DNA from: an uncultured Clostridia bacterium
GTDB taxonomy: Bacteria > Bacillota > Clostridia > Oscillospirales > Acutalibacteraceae
Length of the DNA: 14,283 nucleotides
Direction: 5' to 3'
NCBI GenBank assembly: GCA_947628595.1
Contig: CANRAN010000019.1
Location: 1-14,283, forward strand
Part shown: positions 1-8,336 of the stretch, piece after piece
Position numbering within the stretch: position 1 is the stretch's first letter
How the letters are laid out: every line of letters begins with the position of its first letter
The notes under the pieces: model-generated
What the model was told of the DNA's origin: nothing
Seen by the model: only the letters and a program-made list of their open reading frames with translations
The model's database searches: none
Program-made: the position numbers and the translations under genes

Positions 1-321
1 TCATGTCTAAAATAAACAGTTATTACATAACATGACTATTTGTCATTAAAATCATTAGAGAAAGCTATTGAATCAGTAATTGTTAGCAAACATCAGTTTC
101 AGATCAAACTTTTTTTAAAGAGCCTGCGGTTTCCAAAGACAGACTGTTATTAAATAGGGGTCGCCTGCGAGAGAGCGACCCCTTTTAAATGACCTCATAA
201 ACTGTTCCTGTTGATACTCCGACCACACACGAACCTGTCATACAGCTATTGTTAATGTTGCAAACATTTTAAGTTACATCACGAGTAATAAATAATATCA
301 TCTCAGTTTCACTAATTGGAA
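1..321. other. Non-coding end of the operon, containing a terminator
   Basis: No convincing gene is present in this stretch, which lies downstream of the last minus-strand gene. The only clear structure is the hairpin at 157-186. A small palindrome (ATGAC, five-base spacer, GTCAT) lies at 32-46; it is too short to interpret. A minus-strand 18-codon reading frame at 185-241 stops next to the hairpin but has no ribosome binding site. Confidence 0.6.
157..186. terminator. Rho-independent terminator, probably bidirectional
   Basis: A perfect 8-bp GC-rich stem is formed by GGGGTCGC (157-164) and GCGACCCC (175-182) around a 10-base loop. On the plus strand it is followed by TTTT; on the minus strand it is followed by an AT-rich TATTTAAT run. 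The flanks are also partly complementary, so it can fold in both directions. It lies about 135 bases past the stop of the last minus-strand gene and probably ends the operon transcript; it could also serve a plus-strand gene outside the window. Confidence 0.8.
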
Positions 322-2022
322 TCATATACTCTCAAATTCCTGACAGATTTCGCCGTAATAATTATCATAGGACTGATATTCCTCAAGATACTGCTTAAAT
401 TCCGCCGACATTCTGCTGAATACTTCCTTCGTACTCTGAGCCTCTCTTTGACAATTCAGTGCAATATTCCTTTTACGTTTGTTCGTAAGCAAAATCTGTG
501 CAATTCCTCCGACAATACCTCCGGCAGTTACCACAAAGAGAGCATATGCCGACAGCACAATAGCACCGACAGCTCCGAGAACACCCGCACCAAACCAAAT
601 AAAGCTTGGCCATATTTTTTGCTGAGCAATCAAATCAGCGGCCTTTTGATTGAAATACTGATCTATCTTCTGATGCTCCTGAACCTCATTTGTCATTTCT
701 GCATGAGATGAATATTCTTCAATTTGTATATCTGCATCGCTGTGCATTGTGTTTCTGTATTCGGTAACATTACTATCCACAGCCTTCTTGCTCAGATTAC
801 TCGTAATCGAGAAAAGACGCTGCTTTTCCGCAGCATTTATATCGGTATCTCCGGGATTATATATCCATTCAACCATCTCGTTTATGATGTCAAGCTGCGT
901 GGTATTATGCTTAAGCCATTCGGAATACTCAGAATCTGCCTTTTCTTTTTCTCCATTATGTTTGATGATAAGCTCATTATGATAAATCTCATTTCTGACA
1001 CTTACTTCACTGGAATTTGCTCTCCTGATAACATCATCTATAAAACGATTAAGGCGGTTTTTCTTCTCCGTTGCACTTATATGTACCGTCTTTTTAACAA
1101 ATTCAAGAATATTGACATTATTCTTTGCACACGCAAGTATATCGGCATAAAGTTTACTTTCCTTACAGTATTTGGACAGAACAGGATATTTCAACGAATC
1201 ACGGGTCATCATTCCCTTCAAGTAGCCGCTGATCCTTTGTACCATATCAGCCTCACTATAACCCTCGGATGCAAGACGCTCCTGAATTGTATTATTTACA
1301 AAGTCATTAACCGCAGAATAAATCTTATCATCGCAATCTTTCTCCGCTGTCTTGCTGAGAAGCGAAAACATAAACAGTATGTTAGCGTTATCCTCGCCTG
1401 TCAGTTCACAGTTTATATAGTTTCTGAACCATTTCAGAGCAACATCATTCTTGTCCATTCTAAGGTGGAATGCAAAGAAGAAAATGCTTGAATTTTTCAT
1501 ATCAAGCATGCATGCCCTTTCCAGTGCTTTTTCAGCCATCGGGCGATCATCATTTCTCCATGCCATGATACTCAGCAATGCACAGGTCAGCCAATAATCA
1601 GGCAGCTGCAAATGCTTGACCTCGACTGCCTTAGTAAGAATACTGTCTTTAACAAAGCTGATCTCAATATTATTCAGCATAGCCTCCACAATTTTTCTGA
1701 CTGCATTATAATTTGCAAAATCATAATATATCTTGTTCTGCAATTCTCTGATCTTTTTATTCGCCGATTCAACATATTTGTACAGCTTATAGATTCTTTC
1801 TATGTCACATTGCAACTCATAAGCTTTAACAGTAAGATCATGCGAATTGTTCACTCTTTTATTTCCGTTGATCAATGTATTACTGATACGTTTAGTTATC
1901 TCATTCCATTTGTTTTCCGCATTGACCACACCGTTTTCAAGTTCATACAATTCCTGTTGTAATTGCCTTTGTATAGCCCTCTGCTCGTTTACCATTGACT
2001 GCATTTCGCTCAAACTTGCCAA
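322..2022 (-). CDS. Membrane hairpin protein with TPR-like domain, paralog 3 of 3
   Basis: Unrecognised protein of 566 residues, related to the products at 4374-6014 and 6033-7778. Residues 1-100 look like a long coiled coil. Residues 141-200 carry the family signature, a TPR-like helical pair that starts with PDYWLTCALL and continues through FHLRMDKNDVALKWF. Two hydrophobic helices at about 473-490 and 492-511 form a likely membrane hairpin, followed by a basic stretch (KRKR) and a short coiled-coil tail, so both ends probably face the cytoplasm. The start is TTG, supported by GAGGAGG at an 8-nt spacing and by the stop of the AAA+ gene only 3 nt upstream. It is the most diverged of the three and the last gene before the terminator. 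It may work with the adjacent AAA+ ATPase; this is inference. Confidence 0.85.
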   Translation of the reverse strand: MASLSEMQSMVNEQRAIQRQLQQELYELENGVVNAENKWNEITKRISNTLINGNKRVNNSHDLTVKAYELQCDIERIYKLYKYVESANKKIRELQNKIYYDFANYNAVRKIVEAMLNNIEISFVKDSILTKAVEVKHLQLPDYWLTCALLSIMAWRNDDRPMAEKALERACMLDMKNSSIFFFAFHLRMDKNDVALKWFRNYINCELTGEDNANILFMFSLLSKTAEKDCDDKIYSAVNDFVNNTIQERLASEGYSEADMVQRISGYLKGMMTRDSLKYPVLSKYCKESKLYADILACAKNNVNILEFVKKTVHISATEKKNRLNRFIDDVIRRANSSEVSVRNEIYHNELIIKHNGEKEKADSEYSEWLKHNTTQLDIINEMVEWIYNPGDTDINAAEKQRLFSITSNLSKKAVDSNVTEYRNTMHSDADIQIEEYSSHAEMTNEVQEHQKIDQYFNQKAADLIAQQKIWPSFIWFGAGVLGAVGAIVLSAYALFVVTAGGIVGGIAQILLTNKRKRNIALNCQREAQSTKEVFSRMSAEFKQYLEEYQSYDNYYGEICQEFESI

Positions 2023-2025
2023 TTC

Positions 2026-3531
2026 CTATACCTCCTCATCTTTATGTGCCGGTACCGCACGTTCGTTGCCCCATGCTCTTATTCCGGTAATAGCTTCCTC
2101 ATCTCTTTTTATTATAGGAACAACCTTTAAGAAGTTATCTGTTATCGTCTGCATATTAACACTATGCTCTCCATATATGAGCATTTGTTGAGCAGTGTCC
2201 TTGATAGCATATTCTATTTCCGAAAAGGAAAAGCCCTCTGATATATCCACCAGCTTTTGGATCTGCTCTTCTCTGAATTTAATATGCAGGCACTTTTTTG
2301 TGTACTGTTCTATTGCCGATCTCCTTTCGGATGCTGTCGGAAGATCAATGAAAAAAATTTCCGAAAATCTGCCTTTTCGGAAAAGCTCAGACGGCAGCTT
2401 TGTAATATCATTTGCTGTTGCTGTCATAAATACACGGCTTTTTGATTCCTGAAGCCAAAAAAGAAACTGTCCTAATATTCTTTTGCTCGTATCATTCCCG
2501 CCATCAGATACCGCCAAAGCCTTTTCAATCTCATCCACCCAAAGGACACATGGTGAAACATTGTCTATAAATTCCAATGCCTCCTTCATTTTTCTCTCGC
2601 TCTCACCCATCCATTTATCATAAACGGAGCCAATATCAAAACGGAAAAGAGGCAGCTCCCACAATGCTGCAACCATTTTTGCTGAATACGATTTACCGCA
2701 CCCGGGAACACCGGCAAGAAGTATTCCCTTGGGTGTTTCCAGACCGAATCGTTTGAGCTCGGAATCAGATGCAAAAAACACTTTTCTTTTTTCCTCAAGC
2801 CAGTCCTTTAAATTTTCCAGTCCGGCAACTTCAAGTCCGATATCCACATCCACCTGCTGTATTGATGAAACAGAAGAATACAATCTGCTTTTCTGACCTG
2901 CAAGAGTGTAGATATTCTTTTTATACAGACCACCCTCCGATACTATTTCATTTGAAAGAATATTCTCAATCTGAATTTCAGTAAAACCTCTGAGCAGTGT
3001 CGATGCCCTGAAAACATCCCCATCATCCCATTCTACTGTGTATCTTCCGTTGTAAGCAGTTATGAATTTCTGTATAAGTGCGCAGCGCTCCCCGTCGTCC
3101 GGATAATCAAGCTTAGAGATCATTCCGAACTGTGTTATCTGCTGTATGACCTTATCATTTGTTATGAGAATCAATGTTGAATTTGATTCCTTTGCAAGAT
3201 AGAGAACATTAATAAGATCCCTTGTGTACATCGTATCCTCACTGATCTTTTTTACATCACCGTAGGCAAAGACGGTACCTCGTTTTTTCCGGAAAATACT
3301 GCTCATATAGCTGATAGGATCAGAGTCAATATCTATGGAGTAATCATTTGAATTAAGCTTCACTACCTGCTTAGCAGAGGTATAATAATATACATCCGCC
3401 ATCAACTCCTTGCTTATGGCGGTGAGCATCCGCTCTACTCTTTCACGTTCAGACGATTGAATTATAATCAGTGGTGTCCTTGCATAGATATAATTTTTGA
3501 CTTCCTTCATTGTAACCTTATAGTTGCTCAT
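2026..3531 (-). CDS. Ycf46-like AAA+ ATPase
   Basis: ATPase of 501 residues, close in length and layout to the Ycf46 family known from cyanobacteria and plastids. The N-terminal half (1-230) begins with the typical NYIYARTPLIII strand and looks like a degenerate nucleotide-binding domain without a P-loop. The C-terminal half is a classic AAA+ module: Walker A GVPGCGKS at 274-281, Walker B CVLWVDEIEK at 328-337, sensor-1 region TATAN at 370-374, and candidate arginine fingers R385 and R388 in RKGRF. All key residues are present, so it should hydrolyse ATP and remodel or unfold a protein partner. The ATG at 3531 is chosen because a weak GAGAG site lies 8 nt away; a GTG at 3546 would add five residues. 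The start overlaps the end of the upstream gene and the stop is 3 nt before the next gene, so it is tightly coupled to both. The substrate is unknown. Confidence 0.92.
   Translation of the reverse strand: MSNYKVTMKEVKNYIYARTPLIIIQSSERERVERMLTAISKELMADVYYYTSAKQVVKLNSNDYSIDIDSDPISYMSSIFRKKRGTVFAYGDVKKISEDTMYTRDLINVLYLAKESNSTLILITNDKVIQQITQFGMISKLDYPDDGERCALIQKFITAYNGRYTVEWDDGDVFRASTLLRGFTEIQIENILSNEIVSEGGLYKKNIYTLAGQKSRLYSSVSSIQQVDVDIGLEVAGLENLKDWLEEKRKVFFASDSELKRFGLETPKGILLAGVPGCGKSYSAKMVAALWELPLFRFDIGSVYDKWMGESERKMKEALEFIDNVSPCVLWVDEIEKALAVSDGGNDTSKRILGQFLFWLQESKSRVFMTATANDITKLPSELFRKGRFSEIFFIDLPTASERRSAIEQYTKKCLHIKFREEQIQKLVDISEGFSFSEIEYAIKDTAQQMLIYGEHSVNMQTITDNFLKVVPIIKRDEEAITGIRAWGNERAVPAHKDEEV
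2031..2037 (-). promoter_or_regulatory. Ribosome binding site fixing a TTG start
   Basis: GAGGAGG on the minus strand lies 8 nt from the TTG at 2022-2020. It overlaps the end of the AAA+ gene and decides the non-ATG start, since the next in-frame ATG (residue 7) has no such site. Confidence 0.75.
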
Positions 3532-4033
3532 AGCCTTTTCTCTCACAGTCCCCGAACAGTCGGATTTTATTTATCATATAAAGTTGATCCTCAAGAATAT
3601 TTCCGTTACCCTCAATACACGCCATATAAATCTGCTTAACCGCTTTTTTCCAATGATCCTTTGCATTTGCCATAACAGAATCACTGAGACTTCTGCGAAA
3701 TTCGGGGCTCATAAACGACAAATGCTCAAAAAACAAACATCCGGCAAACTGCCTTGCAAGCAGCCGAAAAGGCTCATACAAGCAATCATACTCACCATAT
3801 GCAAAATACATTTCAAGCGTTTTGGCGAAGTTTTTTATGTATCTTTTAAGCATGATATTTTCGGTTTTTATAAGCTGCTCCTCAAAATATTCTATCGTCA
3901 TATCAGAGTCAGTACAGCTTCCGTTTTCCAGAAACCGAAGCTCATCCCTGCTTATATTTCTCGTTTGCAGCACTTCAAACCACCTGAGCCATTCGGCATA
4001 GCATGTGGGTGCCCGTAGCTCATGTTGCATCAT
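3518..4033 (-). CDS. Helical protein of unknown function, 171 residues
   Basis: Not recognised. The sequence is rich in charged and aromatic residues and predicted by eye to be almost entirely helical, with no signal peptide, membrane helix or metal-binding motif; it should be cytosolic. It has no ribosome binding site of its own: its ATG overlaps the stop of the 59-codon gene (ATGA), and its end overlaps the start of the Ycf46-like ATPase by 14 bases. Such tight coupling on both sides suggests that the three products are made in fixed proportion. An adaptor or partner of the AAA+ ATPase is a reasonable inference, but nothing in the sequence proves it. The second codon is also ATG and could serve as the start. 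Confidence 0.8.
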   Translation of the reverse strand: MMQHELRAPTCYAEWLRWFEVLQTRNISRDELRFLENGSCTDSDMTIEYFEEQLIKTENIMLKRYIKNFAKTLEMYFAYGEYDCLYEPFRLLARQFAGCLFFEHLSFMSPEFRRSLSDSVMANAKDHWKKAVKQIYMACIEGNGNILEDQLYMINKIRLFGDCERKGYEQL

Positions 4034-4209
4034 TTTAGAAATTTAAGAGGCGGTTCAAGATTCCACGAAGGAAGCTTTTTATTCATTTCTTTCAAGCGTT
4101 CGTCGGTGACCCTATCGCTGTTATCATCGGTAGCCTCAGAAAAATTATCCCTGATCTTATCCTGCATCATAGCTTCAAATTCCAAATCATCATTACTTGG
4201 TGTACTCAT
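4030..4209 (-). CDS. Small acidic protein of 59 residues
   Basis: A short gene that standard length cut-offs would miss. It starts MSTPSNDDLEFEAMMQDKIR and ends PSWNLEPPLKFLK. The first 40 residues are acidic and polar; the last 15 form a tryptophan- and proline-containing tail (LPSWNLEPP) that looks like a short linear binding motif. Support for translation is strong: AAGGAG at 4218-4223 lies 8 nt from the ATG, and the stop overlaps the next ATG as ATGA. No membrane segment or signal is present. The 164 bases upstream (4210-4373) form the largest internal gap of the operon and hold no gene; no convincing promoter was seen there. The function is unknown; a docking peptide or adaptor for the following protein or the ATPase is a guess. 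Confidence 0.8.
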   Translation of the reverse strand: MSTPSNDDLEFEAMMQDKIRDNFSEATDDNSDRVTDERLKEMNKKLPSWNLEPPLKFLK

Positions 4210-4373
4210 TTTAATTACTCCTTCTTTATACTCATTTTTTCAAAGATTTACTTTAACCCTGACACCGCAGGATCAAAAGTTTATTTTATGTCTGCCGTTG
4301 GCAAAACTACTTTATTGATTCGCTTCCTCGGTATTTTTCAAATTCTTTATGATCCGAGAGAATATCATCAGTA

Positions 4374-6014
4374 TCAAATATAGCTCAGCTTTGAAATAAC
4401 ATCGTCTTTCTTACGGATATTTTCTGTAAAGTATCGCTGAAACTCAACAATCTGAGCCATTGTTCCTTCAAGATTATATACAGCCGTTTCAACCCTGAGC
4501 TTGAAATTCTTTATTCCACTCATAATTCTGAAGCCAAGCACTCCGACTGAACCTACCATCAGAACGATACCGACTATAAACGCATAATTGAATCCTGATT
4601 TTGCCATTTCAACAATTGACGCAACCGTCACTATCAAAGAAATAAAGAAAATAATCAGTAAAACAATATTAAAGGTATTCACACAAATCAGCTTGAATTT
4701 ATTATTTTCAAAATGGTTTTTTAAAGCAACTCTCTGCTCATCAAGATCCCTTCCGTTACTGGTGGATGTCCAGCCATCAACATTAAGGCGATATTGCAGC
4801 GGGCATCTCTCTCTTATCTTTACGGTCCAGTTTTCGATAGCACTCTTGAACCATTCCTTCGTACTCCTCAGACCGAACTTTCTGACCTGAACATCAGTCT
4901 GACCGTCATCAGAATACACTGCCCAGTCAATCATCTGTTTACCGATGTTAAAGCCCTCACTTCTAAGACTCTGAATTTCCTCATACTGTTTTTCAGCCTT
5001 GTCCTTATCGCCCTGATTATCTATAATAAGCCTATAATACTGCTGTTCTTCCTTCAGTTCCCGTTCCTCTTCGTCATAATTTGTTATAAGACTGTTAAGT
5101 ACGGCATCTACACGGCTTTTATAATTCTCATCAGTGTGTACCTGCTCTTCTACATTCAACTCATCAAGAAGCTGTAAAAAGGTGTCATATTTTGACACAT
5201 CTATAAAGCTTTTTTCTACTTCCTCGCAATTTGTGCAGAAAGCCTTTATCATTTCATAATTACATTTGGCTTCCACAGGGCTGTTCTCAAAATACGCTTC
5301 ATAGCTTGCAACAAGTCCCTCGCATATCTTAGCATCTTCTGAAATAATCTGTATCCACTCATTTATAATACTTGAAACCTCATGCTCAAGCTGCTTATCC
5401 TTTCCGAAAATTCCCCCCATAAATGCTTGTATCATTACAGCTGTTTCCTGTTGCAGCATAATGGGATTAAGAGTACGGCAATAAACCTTAAACCACTCTC
5501 TTGCTGTCTGTATCCTGTCAAAACGAAGATTAAGGAGGCAGAAAAACAGTGATGTCTTTATTTTATCCTTTCTCGCACTTTCTGAAATTGCATTCTTTGC
5601 AACCTCCGGATAATTGTTTACCCATGCTGTAACTGCAAGCAGCGCATAGGACAACCAATATCTTGAGCTGGTTATCCACAATTCCTCAGACAATTCCTCA
5701 ATCGTGCTGTTCCGTACCAGGTTTATATCGAAATCCCTGACTATACCGATGATAGTTTTACGTATAGCATCATAGTTTCCGAACTGCTCCTTTATAACCT
5801 GATCCAAGCGCATGATATTTTCATGAGCAATCTGCTTTTCTTCACCATGCATAATATCCTTGCGGAATTCTTCAACACGTTTATATACGCTTTCAGCAAC
5901 CTCCTGTACCTTTCGTGTAGATGTATCCACATTTTTTACGTGTACATCCACCTGAGATTCAAAGGACTCCACAGAGTTGTTTAAATTGGAAATGGCATTA
6001 CTTACATTAGACAT
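4374..6014 (-). CDS. Membrane hairpin protein with TPR-like domain, paralog 2 of 3
   Basis: Unrecognised protein of 546 residues, related to the gene just upstream (6033-7778) and to 322-2022. Residues 1-75 look like a coiled coil. The signature block at about 118-180 runs SRYWLSYALLAV through LNLRFDRIQTAREWF, resembling a TPR helical pair. A second shared block in the middle carries ITNYDEEERELK and then GDKDKAEKQYEE; a third contains DGQTDVQVRKFGLRSTKEWF. Two membrane helices lie at about 442-468 and 477-495, followed by a 45-residue helical tail. No signal peptide is seen, so the long N-terminal part is probably cytosolic. GGAGG lies 9 nt from the ATG, and the upstream stop is 18 nt away. 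Function unknown; an assembling membrane scaffold is an inference. Confidence 0.88.
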   Translation of the reverse strand: MSNVSNAISNLNNSVESFESQVDVHVKNVDTSTRKVQEVAESVYKRVEEFRKDIMHGEEKQIAHENIMRLDQVIKEQFGNYDAIRKTIIGIVRDFDINLVRNSTIEELSEELWITSSRYWLSYALLAVTAWVNNYPEVAKNAISESARKDKIKTSLFFCLLNLRFDRIQTAREWFKVYCRTLNPIMLQQETAVMIQAFMGGIFGKDKQLEHEVSSIINEWIQIISEDAKICEGLVASYEAYFENSPVEAKCNYEMIKAFCTNCEEVEKSFIDVSKYDTFLQLLDELNVEEQVHTDENYKSRVDAVLNSLITNYDEEERELKEEQQYYRLIIDNQGDKDKAEKQYEEIQSLRSEGFNIGKQMIDWAVYSDDGQTDVQVRKFGLRSTKEWFKSAIENWTVKIRERCPLQYRLNVDGWTSTSNGRDLDEQRVALKNHFENNKFKLICVNTFNIVLLIIFFISLIVTVASIVEMAKSGFNYAFIVGIVLMVGSVGVLGFRIMSGIKNFKLRVETAVYNLEGTMAQIVEFQRYFTENIRKKDDVISKLSYI

Positions 6015-6032
6015 ATTCTCTTACCTCCATCA

Positions 6033-7778
6033 TCAGAACTTATCAATCGAGCTTTTCAGATCGTTCAGGTTGCCGTAGCCCCTGCGTACCAGGGTTTTCC
6101 ATGTCACCATCTCATCGACTGCACTTCTCAGCTTCAGTACAGACAGACGACAGTATTCATTCAGGCTCTTTACTTTATCAACCCAACGTCTCCATACAAG
6201 AAATCCGCTCACAACCCCAAGCACGATTCCCAGCGTCAGCAAAACGGGGAAAGCATCAGACCCTATGGTAAGTCCTGCTATGGCAAGTATCAGTACAGCT
6301 GCTACAAGCATTACCAAAAATATCTTCATCAGTTTGTCACTCATGACATATCCAAGCTTACGCTTATCATACTCCCTGCCCATATCGGCAACCGTCTGAT
6401 CTATGTTGGCTTCACTGCACTCCGCCTCAAACTTTGGCATTTCCGGAGTGGTACTGATGACAAGCTTATAATTTTCCTTGAGTGTTTTATATCTGTCCTC
6501 AAAATATTTTGTAACACCACTGCCTATTCTATCTTTTAGGTAGCTAAGTGCAAACTTTTTAACCATTATATCCGTTTGTCTGGGATCTTCCGAGAGAGCC
6601 CAACCAAGCAACAGATCGCCAAAAGTCTTTTTCATACCAAGGTCACCGTACAGCTCCTTATACTTCGCACTTGCCTTGCTTGTATCACCCTTCGCAGCGA
6701 TAATCGCTTCATTGTATTTGAGATTCTTTACTACTTTTAATTCCTCATCATCGTAGTCATTTATAAGGTTATACAGTATATTCTCTATCTGTTCATGCAG
6801 ATTTTCGCCTGTGTCATCCTCTGTCTGATATACATCATCAAAATATTTTGCAAGAACAGCTATTTTTTCCATATCACTCAGCAACTCAAGCATTTCCTTA
6901 TACTCAGGACAGGTTTCCTTCAGCGTGGGATACTGCTCCGATGTAACAGTGATATAATTCTGTGCAAAGGTATAGCCCTTATTTATTACCTTTTTACTGA
7001 AATCAGCTGAGGTTGACTCCGTCTGAACAAGCATTTTATTGAAATAGCTCGATGCCATATCGGTTAGTTCCTTATCATTCCTCATCGCACCAACAAGATA
7101 TGCATGCAGGACGTGCTGCCATTCCTCGCCGAGATTATTCGCATCCGATTTATCAAGCAATGTGATATACCAGTTTCTTGCCACATCCACCCTGCCGAAC
7201 CTTAGATTGATAAGCATATAAAATACACAGCACTTATAACTATCCATCGTAAGTGCCTTATTCATAGCTCTGTATGCGGCTTCCTTTTCATCGTTTGCCC
7301 AAAGCATTACAGACATTGCGGCATAAGCAAGCCAGTAATCTGTATTTTTCAAATAAACCTTTTCTACCTTTTTCCTCATAGATTCATTCGATACAATATG
7401 AGCATCAAGACCTATAACATAGCCGAGAGTGATTCTCCTAAGCTCGTGATAAAGTCCGAATCTTGTATAATACTCATCATTATACTTTGTCATCATTTTT
7501 GAAGCTTCCGAAAGGTTTTTGAAAAGAAAATAATTTTCCGTTACATCAATCAGAAGATTCAGGAGTTTAACAACTATATCATCTGCATCGGTTAATTCAT
7601 CTGACAGAAAATGCACCCTTGATGTAGCAAAGTTTCCGACAGTGTTGACGGTTTGGGTCAATGCAGCACAGGCATTTATACCCACATTTATCTCCTCAAC
7701 AAGTCCTTGATTTTCACTAACAAGATAGTTGTATTCATCAACCAGCTGATTATATTGCTGAGCTTCTTCTTCGGTCAT
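6033..7778 (-). CDS. Membrane hairpin protein with TPR-like domain, paralog 1 of 3
   Basis: Unrecognised protein of 581 residues and the first of two tandem paralogs. The N-terminal 100 residues are helical and coiled-coil-like. The signature block is at about 147-210, with TDYWLAYAAMSVMLWANDE and INLRFGRVDVARNWY. The middle shares INDYDDEELKVVK, GDTSKASAKYKE and RQTDIMVKKFALSYLKD with paralog 2, which shows common descent more clearly than with the third copy. Membrane helices are at about 486-504 and 510-528, followed by the basic RRWVDK and a 50-residue helical tail. GGGGGA lies 8 nt from the ATG. The gap to the next gene is 18 nt. It probably forms homo- or hetero-oligomers with its paralogs at the membrane; this is inferred from duplication and coiled coils only. 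Confidence 0.88.
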   Translation of the reverse strand: MTEEEAQQYNQLVDEYNYLVSENQGLVEEINVGINACAALTQTVNTVGNFATSRVHFLSDELTDADDIVVKLLNLLIDVTENYFLFKNLSEASKMMTKYNDEYYTRFGLYHELRRITLGYVIGLDAHIVSNESMRKKVEKVYLKNTDYWLAYAAMSVMLWANDEKEAAYRAMNKALTMDSYKCCVFYMLINLRFGRVDVARNWYITLLDKSDANNLGEEWQHVLHAYLVGAMRNDKELTDMASSYFNKMLVQTESTSADFSKKVINKGYTFAQNYITVTSEQYPTLKETCPEYKEMLELLSDMEKIAVLAKYFDDVYQTEDDTGENLHEQIENILYNLINDYDDEELKVVKNLKYNEAIIAAKGDTSKASAKYKELYGDLGMKKTFGDLLLGWALSEDPRQTDIMVKKFALSYLKDRIGSGVTKYFEDRYKTLKENYKLVISTTPEMPKFEAECSEANIDQTVADMGREYDKRKLGYVMSDKLMKIFLVMLVAAVLILAIAGLTIGSDAFPVLLTLGIVLGVVSGFLVWRRWVDKVKSLNEYCRLSVLKLRSAVDEMVTWKTLVRRGYGNLNDLKSSIDKF

Positions 7779-7810
7779 TTACACATTCCCCCTTTGAGTC
7801 ATTTTTACAT

Positions 7811-8293
7811 TCACACCTGATTCAGATCCTTATAGAATGGCTTGAAGCCTTTTGATACCATTCTCAGCATCATATACATATAGGCATCATTCAGCTCTTT
7901 ATCAAACCTCCCTGTGATGAGATACTTTTTCAGAATAAGATCAAACACAGCAAGTGTCTGCTTTTTATATTCAGAGGAAAATACCATATCTTCCTCTGCA
8001 TGAAGGTCACACTTGGTGTTGCTGTCCGCATAGGAAAAATCGTTGCTTCTGCACTCATATTCGGTTATTTGCCCACTGTGAACGTTCAAAGCCATCCACA
8101 TTGAGGGACGCCCTATATTTTTATCCTTCAATTCCTGAGCGTTATAAAGATAAATAAAGGCACAAACCTCATATTCTCCGTTTTCATTTTTGCGAAAAAC
8201 CGGATTTGAAACACCGTGCGGTATCTTCCTGCCACCCAATGCTGTGATAGAAAACTTTTTCATTATCTCACGCACATTCATCGTTTGGTTCAT
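7811..8293 (-). CDS. Unknown cytosolic protein, 160 residues
   Basis: Not recognised. The protein starts MNQTMNVREIMKKFS. Its first half looks beta-rich, with alternating strands such as YEVCAFIYLYN and SMWMALNVHSGQITEYEC. Its second half is helical, with a long segment KKQTLAVFDLILKKYLITGRF followed by AYMYMMLRMVSKGF. No signal peptide or membrane segment is visible. The ATG at 8293 is preferred over more upstream starts because AAGGGG lies about 7 nt away, within a purine run. It sits directly downstream of the damaged ATPase/peptidase stretch and 32 nt before the first membrane paralog. It could be a chaperone or partner of a lost cargo, but this cannot be told from the sequence. Confidence 0.8.
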   Translation of the reverse strand: MNQTMNVREIMKKFSITALGGRKIPHGVSNPVFRKNENGEYEVCAFIYLYNAQELKDKNIGRPSMWMALNVHSGQITEYECRSNDFSYADSNTKCDLHAEEDMVFSSEYKKQTLAVFDLILKKYLITGRFDKELNDAYMYMMLRMVSKGFKPFYKDLNQV

Positions 8294-8336
8294 TGTATCC
8301 CCCCTTAAGCAAAAATTCTGTATATAAACAGGCACA

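Noticed and set aside
32..46. Palindrome ATGAC-TATTT-GTCAT as an operator
   Set aside because: Only 5 bp per arm in AT-rich DNA, with no second copy in the window and no adjacent gene start.
724..1491. Plus-strand open frame of 255 codons
   Set aside because: It lies entirely opposite the 566-residue membrane paralog, has a composition rich in Ile, Cys and Phe typical of antisense frames, and lacks a ribosome binding site.
3524..4018. Plus-strand open frame of 164 codons opposite the 171-residue protein
   Set aside because: Antisense shadow: the minus-strand gene is supported by an ATGA overlap and by coupling to the AAA+ gene, while this frame has no recognisable features.
4022..4318. Plus-strand open frame of 98 codons
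   Set aside because: It runs antisense to the 59-codon gene, which has a strong ribosome binding site and coupled stop; the plus-strand frame has neither.
4307..4384. Minus-strand open frame after the 546-residue gene reading IFDTDDILSDHKEFEKYRG
   Set aside because: It looks protein-like and could suggest a frameshifted C-terminal extension, but it has no start codon and the two paralogs end at the equivalent position without such a tail.
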